A stretch of DNA of 64,000 nucleotides from contig NZ_JAHWXN010000001.1 in NCBI RefSeq assembly GCF_023091245.1, positions 1,426,001-1,490,000 of the forward strand, read 5' to 3'. The position numbers were made by a program, and so were the translations under genes. How positions within the stretch are numbered: position 1 is the stretch's first letter; every line of letters starts with the position of its first letter. Below the pieces are notes generated by a model, which saw only the letters and a program-made list of their open reading frames with translations, was not told where the DNA came from and made no database searches. Shown one piece after another: positions 31,726 through 39,820 of this stretch. The DNA comes from Microbacterium croceum. Lineage in GTDB: Bacteria; Actinomycetota; Actinomycetes; Actinomycetales; Microbacteriaceae.

Positions 31726-32978
31726 GACCCGCTCCCTTCGGAGGCGCGCACCAGAAGCTCGGGGTCGCCGAAGTTGCCCGATTTCAGCAGGAATCGCGCG
31801 CCGTCATGGCCGTGGATCCACGGCACTCCGCGGGCTGCTTCCGCGCCGATCTCGCCGCCGCGCACCGCGAGTGCGGCGATCACCGCACCGGAGGTCTCGC
31901 CGCCGGCCGTGATGAAGCAGGAGACACCGCGCTCGCGGACGCCCTGGGCGACCTGCGAGATCGCGTCTTCCAGGATGGCGGCCGATCGCTCGACGCCGAG
32001 CTGCTCCTGCACCTCCTGCAGCTCCTCGGGCGGCAGCGAGGCGTAGATGAGAGGCGCAGGCGCGTCCCGGTCGAGCGCGTCGTACCAGGCGAGCGCCCGG
32101 GCCGCGAGCGCGGTCGGATCCTGATCGGCGAGGGCGTCGAGGCGGTGCATCGGACGTCCGGCGTTCCGCATCGCATCGATCTGCTCCAGCGTGCGCCGCG
32201 AGCAGCTGCCGGCGAGCACGATCGTGCGGCCGGTGTCATCGGCGGGCGGAGTCGGATGCTCCGTGGATGGCCGGCTCTCGACGACGGCGCGGGCGAGGGC
32301 TCCGGCGAGCCCTGCCGCTCCCGCGAGCAGGGGCTCGTGCACAGCGGCCCGGGCGATCGCCAGCAGGTCGTCGTCGGTGACCGCGTCGGGGAAGAGGTAG
32401 CGGGCGTCGTGGGCGGAGTCTGCGATCGCCGAGCGCAGCGCATCCGCGCCGGCATGCACCAGCTCGAGGGGGAGCACCCGGCTCGACGGAGCGGTCAGCT
32501 GACGATCGAGCAGCCGCACCAGGTCGGAGTCGCGCATCGGCGTGAGCGGATGGTCGCGCATGGGCGACTCGGCGAGAGGGACGCCGTTCACCAGGAGCTG
32601 TCCGCCGGAGACCGTGCGGCCGTGTTCGGGAGAGCTCGGCGTCGTGACCACACGTCGCGCGTCGACGAGAGACGCGAGCGCCTCAAGCACCGGGCCGATG
32701 TTCCCGTCGGCGGTCGAATCGAACGTCGAGCAGTACTTGAGGTACAGCTGATCCGCGCCCTGCGCCTGCAGAGCCCTCGCCGCCGTGAGCGACTGGGCGA
32801 CGGCATCCGCTGCGGGGATCGTGCGGGTCTTGAGGGCCACGACGCCCACGTCCCACGTCGGGTCGATCGAGTGGTCGCGCGGCTCTCCGAACACGATGCC
32901 GGTGCGCAATCCCTGACGGCGGCAGGCCACCGCGACGTCGGTTCCGCCGGTCACGTCGTCGGCGATGATCCCGATCAT
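31722..32978 (-). CDS. otnK: 3-oxo-tetronate kinase (DUF1537/four-carbon acid sugar kinase)
   Basis: The product has 418 residues. The N-terminal domain begins IGIIADDVTGGTDVA (ADDxTG motif) and has KYCSTFDSTADGNIGP (~100-115), a hallmark of OtnK. The C-terminal nucleotide-binding domain has the GGETSGAVIAAL stretch and KSGNFGDPE at the end. The family phosphorylates C4 acid sugars with ATP in L-threonate, D-threonate and D-erythronate catabolism. It overlaps both neighbours by ATGA, consistent with a tightly coupled operon. The stereochemistry of the substrate cannot be read from sequence. Confidence 0.88.
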   Translation of the reverse strand: MIGIIADDVTGGTDVAVACRRQGLRTGIVFGEPRDHSIDPTWDVGVVALKTRTIPAADAVAQSLTAARALQAQGADQLYLKYCSTFDSTADGNIGPVLEALASLVDARRVVTTPSSPEHGRTVSGGQLLVNGVPLAESPMRDHPLTPMRDSDLVRLLDRQLTAPSSRVLPLELVHAGADALRSAIADSAHDARYLFPDAVTDDDLLAIARAAVHEPLLAGAAGLAGALARAVVESRPSTEHPTPPADDTGRTIVLAGSCSRRTLEQIDAMRNAGRPMHRLDALADQDPTALAARALAWYDALDRDAPAPLIYASLPPEELQEVQEQLGVERSAAILEDAISQVAQGVRERGVSCFITAGGETSGAVIAALAVRGGEIGAEAARGVPWIHGHDGARFLLKSGNFGDPELLVRASEGSGS

Positions 32979-33649
32979 CGGGCGGACCCCGCGGCGAGGA
33001 GGTGGCGCAGGGCGACGGCGGAGCTGGCCGGACCCGACAGCACCGGGATGCCGAGTACATCTGCCAGCTCGCGCGCTGCGGGAGCCAGCGAGTACTGGGC
33101 CAGGAAGACGGCGTCCATCTGCGCGGCGTGCGGAGCGCAGGCGTCCGACAGCGCGGCGACCAGCGCTCGGGAGTCCTGGGCCTTCGTGGCAGCCATGGCG
33201 GCGGGCACCGTGATGCCGGTCACGGCCGTGGCGCTTCCTGCCTCGTGCAGGGTCGTCTCCAAGCGTTCGACGGAATCGTCTCTGGCGCCGTCGAAGGAGG
33301 CGACCACCAGCACGGTGCCGTATCCGGCCATCGCGATCTCACGGAACGCGGCCTCGTCGGGGGCCAGCACCGGCGCATCGCGCCGGACGTCGGAGGCGAC
33401 GGGTCCGTAGAGGGAGCAGGTGAGGAGAACGCCGTCGGCGCCTTCCGCCAGGGCGTGGTCGATCAGGCGCACCATCCGCGCGCGGAGTGCGTCGTCGAGA
33501 CCACCGCGGTCGTCGGCGTCGCTGAGCAGACGATCGTCGAGGATGTTCCAGACCTCGGCCTCGGGGTACAGCTCGTCGAGCGCCGATCGAGCCGGCGCGA
33601 TCGCCGCGGTGACGGCGCTGATCAGGGCGATTCTCGGGGGAGTGGTCAT
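32975..33649 (-). CDS. Aspartate/glutamate racemase-like protein
   Basis: The product has 224 residues of the Asp/Glu/hydantoin racemase superfamily. The first catalytic Cys is in VLLTCSLYGPVAS (~79-91). The second expected Cys position reads DAVFLAQYSLAPAA, with Gln/Tyr/Ser instead of Cys, so a two-base racemase mechanism looks impaired. Single-Cys relatives include decarboxylases and isomerases. It overlaps OtnK (ATGA) and OtnI (ATGA). In the operon it may epimerise or tautomerise a tetronate intermediate (inference). Confidence 0.7.
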   Translation of the reverse strand: MTTPPRIALISAVTAAIAPARSALDELYPEAEVWNILDDRLLSDADDRGGLDDALRARMVRLIDHALAEGADGVLLTCSLYGPVASDVRRDAPVLAPDEAAFREIAMAGYGTVLVVASFDGARDDSVERLETTLHEAGSATAVTGITVPAAMAATKAQDSRALVAALSDACAPHAAQMDAVFLAQYSLAPAARELADVLGIPVLSGPASSAVALRHLLAAGSAR

Positions 33650-34437
33650 GCGGAGAGCTCCTTCATCCAGCCGAGGCCGGTCACGGTGTCGGTCAGCGGC
33701 TGATACTCGCAGCCGATCCAGCCGTCGTAGCCCGAGTCGCGGATCGCTGTGAAGACACGATCGAACGCGATCTCTCCCGTGCCCGGCTCATGGCGGCTCG
33801 GCGGGTCGGCGATCTGGAGGTGTGCGATCTGCTCGCGGTGCGCGAGGAACGTGGGGATCAGGTCGCCCTCGTCGATCTGCGCGTGGTAGAAGTCCATCAG
33901 CAGGCCGGTCTGCTCGCGGCCCACGGCGTCGACGACGGCAGCGGCCTGTGCTTGCGTCTCGAGGATGAAGCCGGGGGCGTCGCGCTTGTTCTGCGGTTCG
34001 AGCAGCAGGCGGATGCCGGTGCCGCGCGCCTGCTCGGCCGCCCAGGCGATGTTCGCGGCGTAGAGCGCGAAGGCCCGGTCCCGCTGCACGTCGTCGGGGA
34101 CGATGCCCCCGACGACGTGCAGGAACGGGGCCTCGAGGGCCGTGGCGTACTCGAGACCCCGCAGCACCCCGTCGCGGAAGGCCTGCTCAGCGCCGGGAAC
34201 ACACGCGAGTCCTTGGCGGGTGGGGGAACCGGCGGGACCCATCGGCGTGTTGATCAGCACCTGCGCGAGACCCGCCTGCGCCAGCAGCTCCCTGAGACGG
34301 CCCGGCGCGTACTCGTATGGCGCCGGGAACTCGACGGCGCGGAAGCCGGCGCGGGCAGCGGCGTCGAACCGCTCCTCGAAGGGGTGCTCGGTGAACAGCC
34401 ATTTGAGGTTGGCATCGAAGCGCAGCGGGGTGGTCAT
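33646..34437 (-). CDS. otnI: 2-oxo-tetronate isomerase (hydroxypyruvate isomerase family)
   Basis: The product has 263 residues of the AP-endonuclease-type TIM barrel. RFDANLKWLFTEHPFEERFD opens the domain. Metal/active-site positions are visible as Glu in LLLEPQNKRDAPG, Asp in LLMDFYHAQIDEGD, His in HLQIADPPSRHEPGTGEI and Glu in WIGCEYQP. Close to OtnK and OtnC it fits OtnI, which converts 2-oxo-tetronate to 3-oxo-tetronate. Hydroxypyruvate isomerase is the alternative. ATG 34437 is chosen, with CAGGAG 7 nt upstream. A longer open frame to 34674 lacks coding character. Confidence 0.85.
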   Translation of the reverse strand: MTTPLRFDANLKWLFTEHPFEERFDAAARAGFRAVEFPAPYEYAPGRLRELLAQAGLAQVLINTPMGPAGSPTRQGLACVPGAEQAFRDGVLRGLEYATALEAPFLHVVGGIVPDDVQRDRAFALYAANIAWAAEQARGTGIRLLLEPQNKRDAPGFILETQAQAAAVVDAVGREQTGLLMDFYHAQIDEGDLIPTFLAHREQIAHLQIADPPSRHEPGTGEIAFDRVFTAIRDSGYDGWIGCEYQPLTDTVTGLGWMKELSA

Positions 34438-34480
34438 GTCATCTCCTGAGGGGCGGATGTCGTGCGCGGTCAGGCGCGGG

Positions 34481-35218
34481 TCAGCGGATGCTCCGATCGA
34501 CCTCGCCGCGGACGCCGTCCGCGAAGAACCCGATCCGAGAGGACTGCTCCGCCAGGCGCACGGCGTCGGCTCCGTCGAGGGCCAGTGCCACATCGTGTCC
34601 GGGCACGAGCACGCCGGATGTGTCGCGCAGCAGCGACCGGAGGCGGTCGACGCTCGCGCGGCTGGCGTCGGCATCCATCGTGGAATCGACGACGAGGGTG
34701 TTGAGCTCGAACACGTTCTTCACTGCGTCTCCCGCGAACACGTGCGAACGCTCCGCGGCCTCCACATGGAAGGCGAGGTGACCGGGGGTGTGCCCCGGAC
34801 TGGCGATCGCCGTGATGCCCGGCAGGATCTCCTGTCCGTCGCGCATCCGTTCGACGCCCTCGTGACGACGCAGCAGCTCCTGGATGTGCAGATCGGGGAT
34901 GAACTTGGTCCCGGCAGGCTGCGTCGACGCCCAGGCGAGCTCTTCCTCACCGACCCAGGTCGTGGCGTTCGGGTACATCGTGAAGTTGCCCACGTGATCC
35001 CAGTGCAGGTGCGTCACCACGACGTCGGTGATGTCACCGGTGTCGAGGCCGAGGTCGGCCAGACCCTCGTGGATCAGCGGGATGTAGGCCGGAGGGCCGG
35101 CGTCGATGAGCACGCGACGGTCCCCCTGGTGGAGCAGCCAGAGACTGCTCCACCCGAAGGCGCCGTGCGAGGAGGACTTCCCGGGGAAGCCGTCGACGAG
35201 CGAGTGGAGTTCGTACAT
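34481..35218 (-). CDS. MBL-fold metallo-hydrolase (lactonase-like)
   Basis: The product has 245 residues. The metallo-beta-lactamase motif is HLHWDH (H70, H72, D74, H75), followed by SPGHTPGHL, FAGDAVK and VPGHD, giving a full dinuclear zinc site. The sequence resembles quorum-quenching lactonases of the AhlD/AiiA type more than glyoxalases. In this operon a lactonase would open the sugar lactone made by the uronate-dehydrogenase-like SDR. This is inference, and signal-lactone hydrolysis cannot be excluded. It lies 3 nt from the MFS gene and 43 nt before OtnI. Confidence 0.8.
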   Translation of the reverse strand: MYELHSLVDGFPGKSSSHGAFGWSSLWLLHQGDRRVLIDAGPPAYIPLIHEGLADLGLDTGDITDVVVTHLHWDHVGNFTMYPNATTWVGEEELAWASTQPAGTKFIPDLHIQELLRRHEGVERMRDGQEILPGITAIASPGHTPGHLAFHVEAAERSHVFAGDAVKNVFELNTLVVDSTMDADASRASVDRLRSLLRDTSGVLVPGHDVALALDGADAVRLAEQSSRIGFFADGVRGEVDRSIR

Positions 35219-35221
35219 GCG

Positions 35222-36529
35222 TCAATCCTGCGCCTTCGAGGCCAGGGATCCCCGCGAGAACTTCGCGGTCAGCGTCGCGCCGACGGCGAGCAAGAGACCG
35301 GCGAGGATGAACGGGATCGTGTAGGAGCCCGTTCCGTCGACGAGGAAGCCGGTGACGATCGGCGCGAGCAGCCCGAAGGTGTTGCCGCCCACCTGGACCA
35401 GCGCGAACACGCGTCCCTTCGAGGGGTTGCCCTGGATCAGGTCGCCGGCGAGGGCGAAGTTCAAGGTCATCGCCGAGGTGATCATGATGAGGACCCACGC
35501 GATCAGGATGACGATCGCCACCACGTCGTCGACGAACGGGAGCACCAGCAGAGGGAGTGCAGCCACCATGGCCGTGGTCACGAGCTTGCGGCGGCCTCCC
35601 GAGTGCAGCTTGTCGGCGGGGACCAGGCGGTCCGCGAGGTACGCCAGGAAGATGCTGCCGACGGCGGCCACGGCATACGTGATGCCGGTGACCCAGCCGG
35701 AGCCGAGGCCTTCCAGCCCGCGCTCCTTCTCGAGGTAGAGAGGCATGAACGAGAGGAAGAGATAGTTCGTGTACGCCGCACAGCCGTGGGCGATCAGCAG
35801 GCTCCACATCGTGCGTGTGCGCAGCAGGACCGGGAGGGTGAGGGGCGTGGTGGAGTATCCCTGCGCAGCGACCTGCGGGTCGACCCGCTCACGCAGGATG
35901 TACTCCCGCTCGGACGGCTTCAGCCACTTGGTCTTCTCAGGGGTGTTGTACACGAGCAGCCAGATGAGACCGAAGACGATGCCGACGCCACCGAGGATGA
36001 AGAACGAGGCGTGCCAGCTCAGCGAGGCGATCAGATACGCGGCGACCACGGCGCCGATCGCCGGGCCGAACAGTGCCCCCGCGTTGAGCAGGCCGGTGAA
36101 CCGGGCGCGCTCCTGGCGCGGAGCCCACTCGGAGATGACGGAGTTGCCGACCGGGTACATGGGCGCCTCACCGGCACCGAGCAGCAGGCGGGCCACGACG
36201 AGCACGGCGAGTCCGGTGGCGGCTCCGGTCATGCCCGCCCCGATCGACCAGACGATGATGCTGATCGGCAGCAGGAGGCGAGCGCCCCAGCGATCCGCCA
36301 TGAGCCCCACCGGGATCATCAGCGCGAGGTAGGCCCAGCTGAAGACGGAGGTGAGGATGCCGTACTGCCCCGTCGTGAGGTCGAACTCCTCGATGATGTG
36401 GCTGCCGGCGATGGACCAGTTGATGCGGTCCATGTAGCCGAGCGTCACCAGGAGCATGAGGCCGATGCCGATGATGTATCGGCGGCCTCCCACGGCTGTG
36501 CGCGTGGCTGAGGCGAGTTGTTCAGTCAT
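35222..36529 (-). CDS. MFS transporter, anion:cation symporter (GudP-like) type
   Basis: The product has 435 residues with 12 helices. The N-terminus YIIGIGLMLLVTLGYMDRINWSIAG matches the D-R-x-N/I-x-A signature of ACS-family carriers for glucarate, galactonate and other sugar acids. The motif A loop GLMADRWGARLLLP follows. ATG 36529 has GAAAGGTC upstream, and the longer frame to 36700 lacks support. It is the first gene of the reverse arm, directly behind the operator at 36550-36568, so it probably imports the inducing acid sugar. Confidence 0.87.
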   Translation of the reverse strand: MTEQLASATRTAVGGRRYIIGIGLMLLVTLGYMDRINWSIAGSHIIEEFDLTTGQYGILTSVFSWAYLALMIPVGLMADRWGARLLLPISIIVWSIGAGMTGAATGLAVLVVARLLLGAGEAPMYPVGNSVISEWAPRQERARFTGLLNAGALFGPAIGAVVAAYLIASLSWHASFFILGGVGIVFGLIWLLVYNTPEKTKWLKPSEREYILRERVDPQVAAQGYSTTPLTLPVLLRTRTMWSLLIAHGCAAYTNYLFLSFMPLYLEKERGLEGLGSGWVTGITYAVAAVGSIFLAYLADRLVPADKLHSGGRRKLVTTAMVAALPLLVLPFVDDVVAIVILIAWVLIMITSAMTLNFALAGDLIQGNPSKGRVFALVQVGGNTFGLLAPIVTGFLVDGTGSYTIPFILAGLLLAVGATLTAKFSRGSLASKAQD

Positions 36530-36549
36530 CGTTGACCTTTCGGAAAGAA

Positions 36550-36568
36550 ATACTATCGACAATAGTAT
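36550..36568. promoter_or_regulatory. Operator of the reverse catabolic arm
   Basis: The 19-bp site (minus strand ATACTATTGTCGATAGTAT) matches the forward-arm palindrome at 15 of 19 positions: ATA-x-TATTG-x-C-x-ATA-x-TAT. It lies 21 nt upstream of the MFS ATG, between that gene and the GntR gene, and is one of the few AT-rich islands here. Confidence 0.7.
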
Positions 36569-36629
36569 TGCGACTGTAGCGGGATGGACGATCCGATCGC
36601 AAGATCCCGGGGCCGGGACCGCGCGGGGA

Positions 36630-37295
36630 TCACGGGTCGAGCAGGCGTCCCGCCGAGGCCTCGATGTGCTCGCGCATCCGCTCGGTCGCCGACTCGGCAT
36701 CCCGTGCGCGGATCGCGTCGAGGATCGCGCGATGCTCCGGAGCGGCCCACTTGGCGCCCGTGCGTCCGAGCTTCGAGAACAGGCGGAAGCGCTGGATCTG
36801 ACCGGCGAGCGTCGTGTACGCGTTCTCGAGGAACGGGTTGCCCGCGTGCGCGGCGATCAGACGGTGGAACTTGTCGTCCGAGCGCCAGTAGATGCGGAAG
36901 CCCTCGGTCTCGCGGTCGGCGTGATCGATCGTGGACTCGAAGTCGCGGACGGTCTCTTCCAGCGCATCCACGAACGCGTCGGTGGCCCGAGCAGTGGCGG
37001 CGGCGGCGAGGTGAGGCTCGAGCAGGAGGCGTGCATCGCGCAGCTGGCGCACCTCTGTGAGGCTCATCATCGGAGCGACGCGGTAACCGCGCAGCGCCTC
37101 GCGGTGCACGAGCCCGGTGTGCTCCAGGCGGGCCAGGGCCTCGCGCAGGGGAGTGGGGCTGACGTTGAGCTCGCGCGACAGGGCGCCGATGTTCAGGGGC
37201 TCTCCTGCGCCGCGGATGCCGTCCATGAACTGGCTGAGCAGTACTTCGTACATCTGGTCTGCGACGGGCGTGCGGGATCCGCTCTCTGCCACCAT
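36630..37295 (-). CDS. GntR family regulator, FadR/FCD type
   Basis: The product has 221 residues. A winged HTH (~15-75: ADQMYEVLLSQFMDG, LNIGALSRELNVSPTPLREAL, HTGLVHREALRGYRV) is followed by an all-helical FCD ligand domain (~85-215) with the metal-type pattern RDARLLLEPHLA and DDKFHRLIAAHAGN. Such proteins are usually repressors released by a carboxylate or acid sugar. ATG 37295 follows GGAGGAGG. It sits beside the operator it probably binds, and a perfect TTACCGGTAA palindrome at 37331-37340 lies in its own upstream region. Confidence 0.85.
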   Translation of the reverse strand: MVAESGSRTPVADQMYEVLLSQFMDGIRGAGEPLNIGALSRELNVSPTPLREALARLEHTGLVHREALRGYRVAPMMSLTEVRQLRDARLLLEPHLAAAATARATDAFVDALEETVRDFESTIDHADRETEGFRIYWRSDDKFHRLIAAHAGNPFLENAYTTLAGQIQRFRLFSKLGRTGAKWAAPEHRAILDAIRARDAESATERMREHIEASAGRLLDP

Positions 37296-37403
37296 TGCCT
37301 CCTCCGGCCGCGAAGGGCCTCGACCCATTCTTACCGGTAACCGGCCGATGCGCCCGCAAGCGCGGCTGGCGCGTGTGGTGCCCTGGCTTCATAGACTGGT
37401 CGG

Positions 37404-37898
37404 ATGCGAGCGCTCACCGAGACCGAAGTGCGGGCTTCGTTCGTCAACGCGGACCCTGATGAGCTGCGTGTCATGGAGATGCCGCACGACTTCCTCCTCG
37501 TCGACTGGGACTACCTCGACTTCTTCGCCTGGCGCGATCCCGGCGCAGGTGCTCGGGGCTACGTGCTGATCCAGCAGCAGGACCGCATCGCAGGCGTCGT
37601 GCTGCATGCCTCGGGTCCAGGGCGTGCACGATCGGGCATGTGCAACATCTGCCACACGATGCAGCCGGGCAATCAGGTCGCGCTGTTCTCCGCACGTCGA
37701 GCGGGCGAGGCGGGGCGACGCGGCGACTCGGTCGGCACCTACCTCTGCGCCGACCTGTCCTGCCACGAGAGCGTGCGGCTGGCACATCCGCTCGCCCCCA
37801 ACGAGGTCAGGGCACCCGGGCAGATCGACTTCCGCCTCGACGGCACCCGCCGACGCATGGAGGCCTTCGTCTCCCGGGTCTGGGAGGCGCAGGACTGA
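37404..37898 (+). CDS. FBP-domain (EF-G-binding, treble-clef) protein
   Basis: The product has 164 residues. The C-terminal half has a treble-clef zinc finger, CNICH (~80-84) and YLCADLSCHE (~114-123), typical of the FBP/FusB C-terminal fold. FusB-like proteins bind elongation factor G and free it from fusidic acid-stalled ribosomes. The chromosomal actinobacterial members lack a proven role. TAGACT at 37392-37397 is 6 nt before ATG 37404, consistent with leaderless translation. Confidence 0.75.
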   Translation: MRALTETEVRASFVNADPDELRVMEMPHDFLLVDWDYLDFFAWRDPGAGARGYVLIQQQDRIAGVVLHASGPGRARSGMCNICHTMQPGNQVALFSARRAGEAGRRGDSVGTYLCADLSCHESVRLAHPLAPNEVRAPGQIDFRLDGTRRRMEAFVSRVWEAQD

Positions 37899-37942
37899 TC
37901 GCGATTACGCTGGAGGCAACGTCCGTGCTCGAAGGAGATGCC

Positions 37943-38740
37943 ATGAGCGATGCGATTCTGCTGTCGGTCGACGAAGGGCTGGCTCGGCTCACGCTGAACC
38001 GGCCCGCGCGACTCAACGCGTTCAATGCCGACCTGGCTCACGCCTGGCGGGACGCGACCGCAGAGGCGACCTCGCGGGCTGAGGTGAAGGCGATCCTGAT
38101 CGATGCGTCAGGTCCGGCGTTCTGCGCCGGTGGCGACGTGATCGACATGGCGACCACGATGGGGTCCGGCGCGGAGATCACCGCTCTCGCCGAGGTGATC
38201 AACACCGGGATCCGCTCGCTCACGGAGTCGTCCGTGCCCGTCGTCGCCGCCGCGCACGGCACGACCGCGGGCGGGGGGCTCGGCATCCTGCTCTCCAGCG
38301 ACTACGCCGTCGTCGGATCTCGTTCCCGCCTCGGCAGCCTGTACGCGAACATCGGTCTGACACCCGATCTCTCGGTCTCGGCGCAGTTGTCGCGCGCGAT
38401 CGGGCAGCGACGGGCACTGCAGCTGGTGCTGCAGGATCGGCTGCTCAGCGCGCAGGAGGCGCAGGACTGGGGCCTGGTCGCAGAAGCGGTGGCCGGGGAG
38501 GATGCCGCGTCCGAAGCGGCTCTCGTCCGCGCCAGAGGTGAGGAGATCGCCCGCTTCTGGCTCGCGGGAGCAGCCGACGCGTACGGGCAGGCCAAGCGCC
38601 TCGTGCGCTCGCAGCCCGAGCGCACCTTCGCGGAACAGCTCAGCGAGGAGGCCCGCTCGATCGGCGCCGCGATGCAGACCGCCGACGCGCAGGCCCGCAT
38701 CACGGCGTTCGCGGCGGCCTCGGCCAAGAAGTCCGGCTGA
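37943..38740 (+). CDS. Enoyl-CoA hydratase/isomerase family protein
   Basis: The product has 265 residues of the crotonase fold. The oxyanion-hole sequences are SGPAFCAGGDVIDM (~56-69) and AAHGTTAGGGLGIL (~104-117). The catalytic Glu positions of classical hydratases are replaced (LYANIGLTPDLSVS), so isomerase or other CoA chemistry is possible. ATG 37943 follows GAAGGAG. It lies 45 bases after the FBP gene with no operon partner of known fatty-acid function. Confidence 0.82.
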   Translation: MSDAILLSVDEGLARLTLNRPARLNAFNADLAHAWRDATAEATSRAEVKAILIDASGPAFCAGGDVIDMATTMGSGAEITALAEVINTGIRSLTESSVPVVAAAHGTTAGGGLGILLSSDYAVVGSRSRLGSLYANIGLTPDLSVSAQLSRAIGQRRALQLVLQDRLLSAQEAQDWGLVAEAVAGEDAASEAALVRARGEEIARFWLAGAADAYGQAKRLVRSQPERTFAEQLSEEARSIGAAMQTADAQARITAFAAASAKKSG

Positions 38741-38857
38741 CTCTTCCTGCACCGGTCGTTCCGCATCGGGAGAAGTCCACCGCCGGGGACGATCTCCCCG
38801 GCATCGGACCGGCAGCGTGGCAGGATGAAGGCACCGCCGCTCTACGAGAGGATCGCC

Positions 38858-39820
38858 ATGTCGAAGCCGGAGACCGCGCACACGGGGAAGACGAACACAT
38901 CTCTGCTCATCAGGGGTGCCATCTGGATCGCCATCGGCGCCTTGATCGCGGCAGCGCTCGTGTGCGTCGTGTGGGTGCTGATCGGGGACCAGGACGGCCT
39001 GATCGGCCGTGCCTTCCTCACGATCCTGCTGCTGGCGGGGTTCGCCGGCATCGCGATCCTGGAGGCCGGGCTCGCGCCGAACCGTCCGGATTGGCTGGCG
39101 CTGACCAGCATGGTGACGTGGATCGTCGCTCTGCTCGTCGGTGCGGTGAAGATCTGGCTCCCGGAGGAGGGCTACTACTTCGGAGGAGCTGAGCGTTTCT
39201 TCCAGCTGCTCCTGGTGGTGGGAATCCTGCAGCTCGCGCTCCTGCATGTGCGGCTGTTCACCCCGGCGGCCCAGCGTCACGTCACGACGTTCACGAAGAT
39301 CATCTTCATCGTGACCGTGGTGTTCCTCGGCGCGCTCGTCGCGCTGCTCGTCTTCTTCCTCACCTTCCCGCAGACCTTCGACTACAGCGAGCTGTACTGG
39401 CGCATCGTGGTCGCGCTGACGATCCTCGCGGCCGTCGGCACGACGCTGATCCCACTGCTCAACGCGCTGTTCGCTCCGAAGAAGCCGAGCGTCGCGGCAC
39501 CCGCCGCGGCAGCACCGTCGTGGCCGACATATGCCGACGGCATCACGCCCCTGCCGGCGCTTCCCGACGGATCCCCCGACTGGAACGCGTACTACACCGG
39601 ATATCCCACGGTCGTCCCGCAGGCGCCTCAGGCGATCGCGAGCACCCCCACTACCGGATTCCCGGTCGCGCAGGAGCCGGTCGCCCCGGCCTCCGACGGC
39701 GGCCACCTCGGCATTCCGGCACCGCCGATCCCGCCCGCACCGGATTCCCCCGCGGCTCCGCAGCCTCCGCAGACAGCCTTCCCGCCCGCCCCGCCCGCCC
39801 CTCCGCTTCCTCCGCTGTGA
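38858..39820 (+). CDS. Membrane protein with Pro/Ala-rich tail
   Basis: The product has 320 residues. About six hydrophobic segments occupy residues ~17-205 (IWIAIGALIAAALVCVVWVL, FLTILLLAGFAGIAIL, MVTWIVALLVGAV, FQLLLVVGILQLALL, IIFIVTVVFLGALVALLVFF, IVVALTILAAVGTTLI). The C-terminal ~100 residues are Pro/Ala-rich and end PPAPPAPPLPPL, probably cytosolic and disordered. No transporter motif was recognised. ATG 38858 has GAGAGG upstream. It overlaps the IMPase gene by GTGA, so the two are co-translated. Confidence 0.7.
   Translation: MSKPETAHTGKTNTSLLIRGAIWIAIGALIAAALVCVVWVLIGDQDGLIGRAFLTILLLAGFAGIAILEAGLAPNRPDWLALTSMVTWIVALLVGAVKIWLPEEGYYFGGAERFFQLLLVVGILQLALLHVRLFTPAAQRHVTTFTKIIFIVTVVFLGALVALLVFFLTFPQTFDYSELYWRIVVALTILAAVGTTLIPLLNALFAPKKPSVAAPAAAAPSWPTYADGITPLPALPDGSPDWNAYYTGYPTVVPQAPQAIASTPTTGFPVAQEPVAPASDGGHLGIPAPPIPPAPDSPAAPQPPQTAFPPAPPAPPLPPL

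Noticed and set aside
34481..35218. MBL protein as a beta-lactamase resistance gene
   Set aside because: There is no signal peptide, and the overall pattern is lactonase/glyoxalase-like within a catabolic operon.
28266..36511. Long open frames antisense to the MFS, nucleoside hydrolase and OtnI/OtnK genes
   Set aside because: Same GC-driven artefact. Composition is Arg/Asp/His-rich low complexity with no start signals, and every base is explained by a recognised gene on the opposite strand.
36530..36700. N-terminal extension of the reverse-arm MFS transporter
   Set aside because: The longer frame runs through the operator and lacks hydrophobic or coding character. ATG 36529 has a ribosome site and begins the conserved protein.
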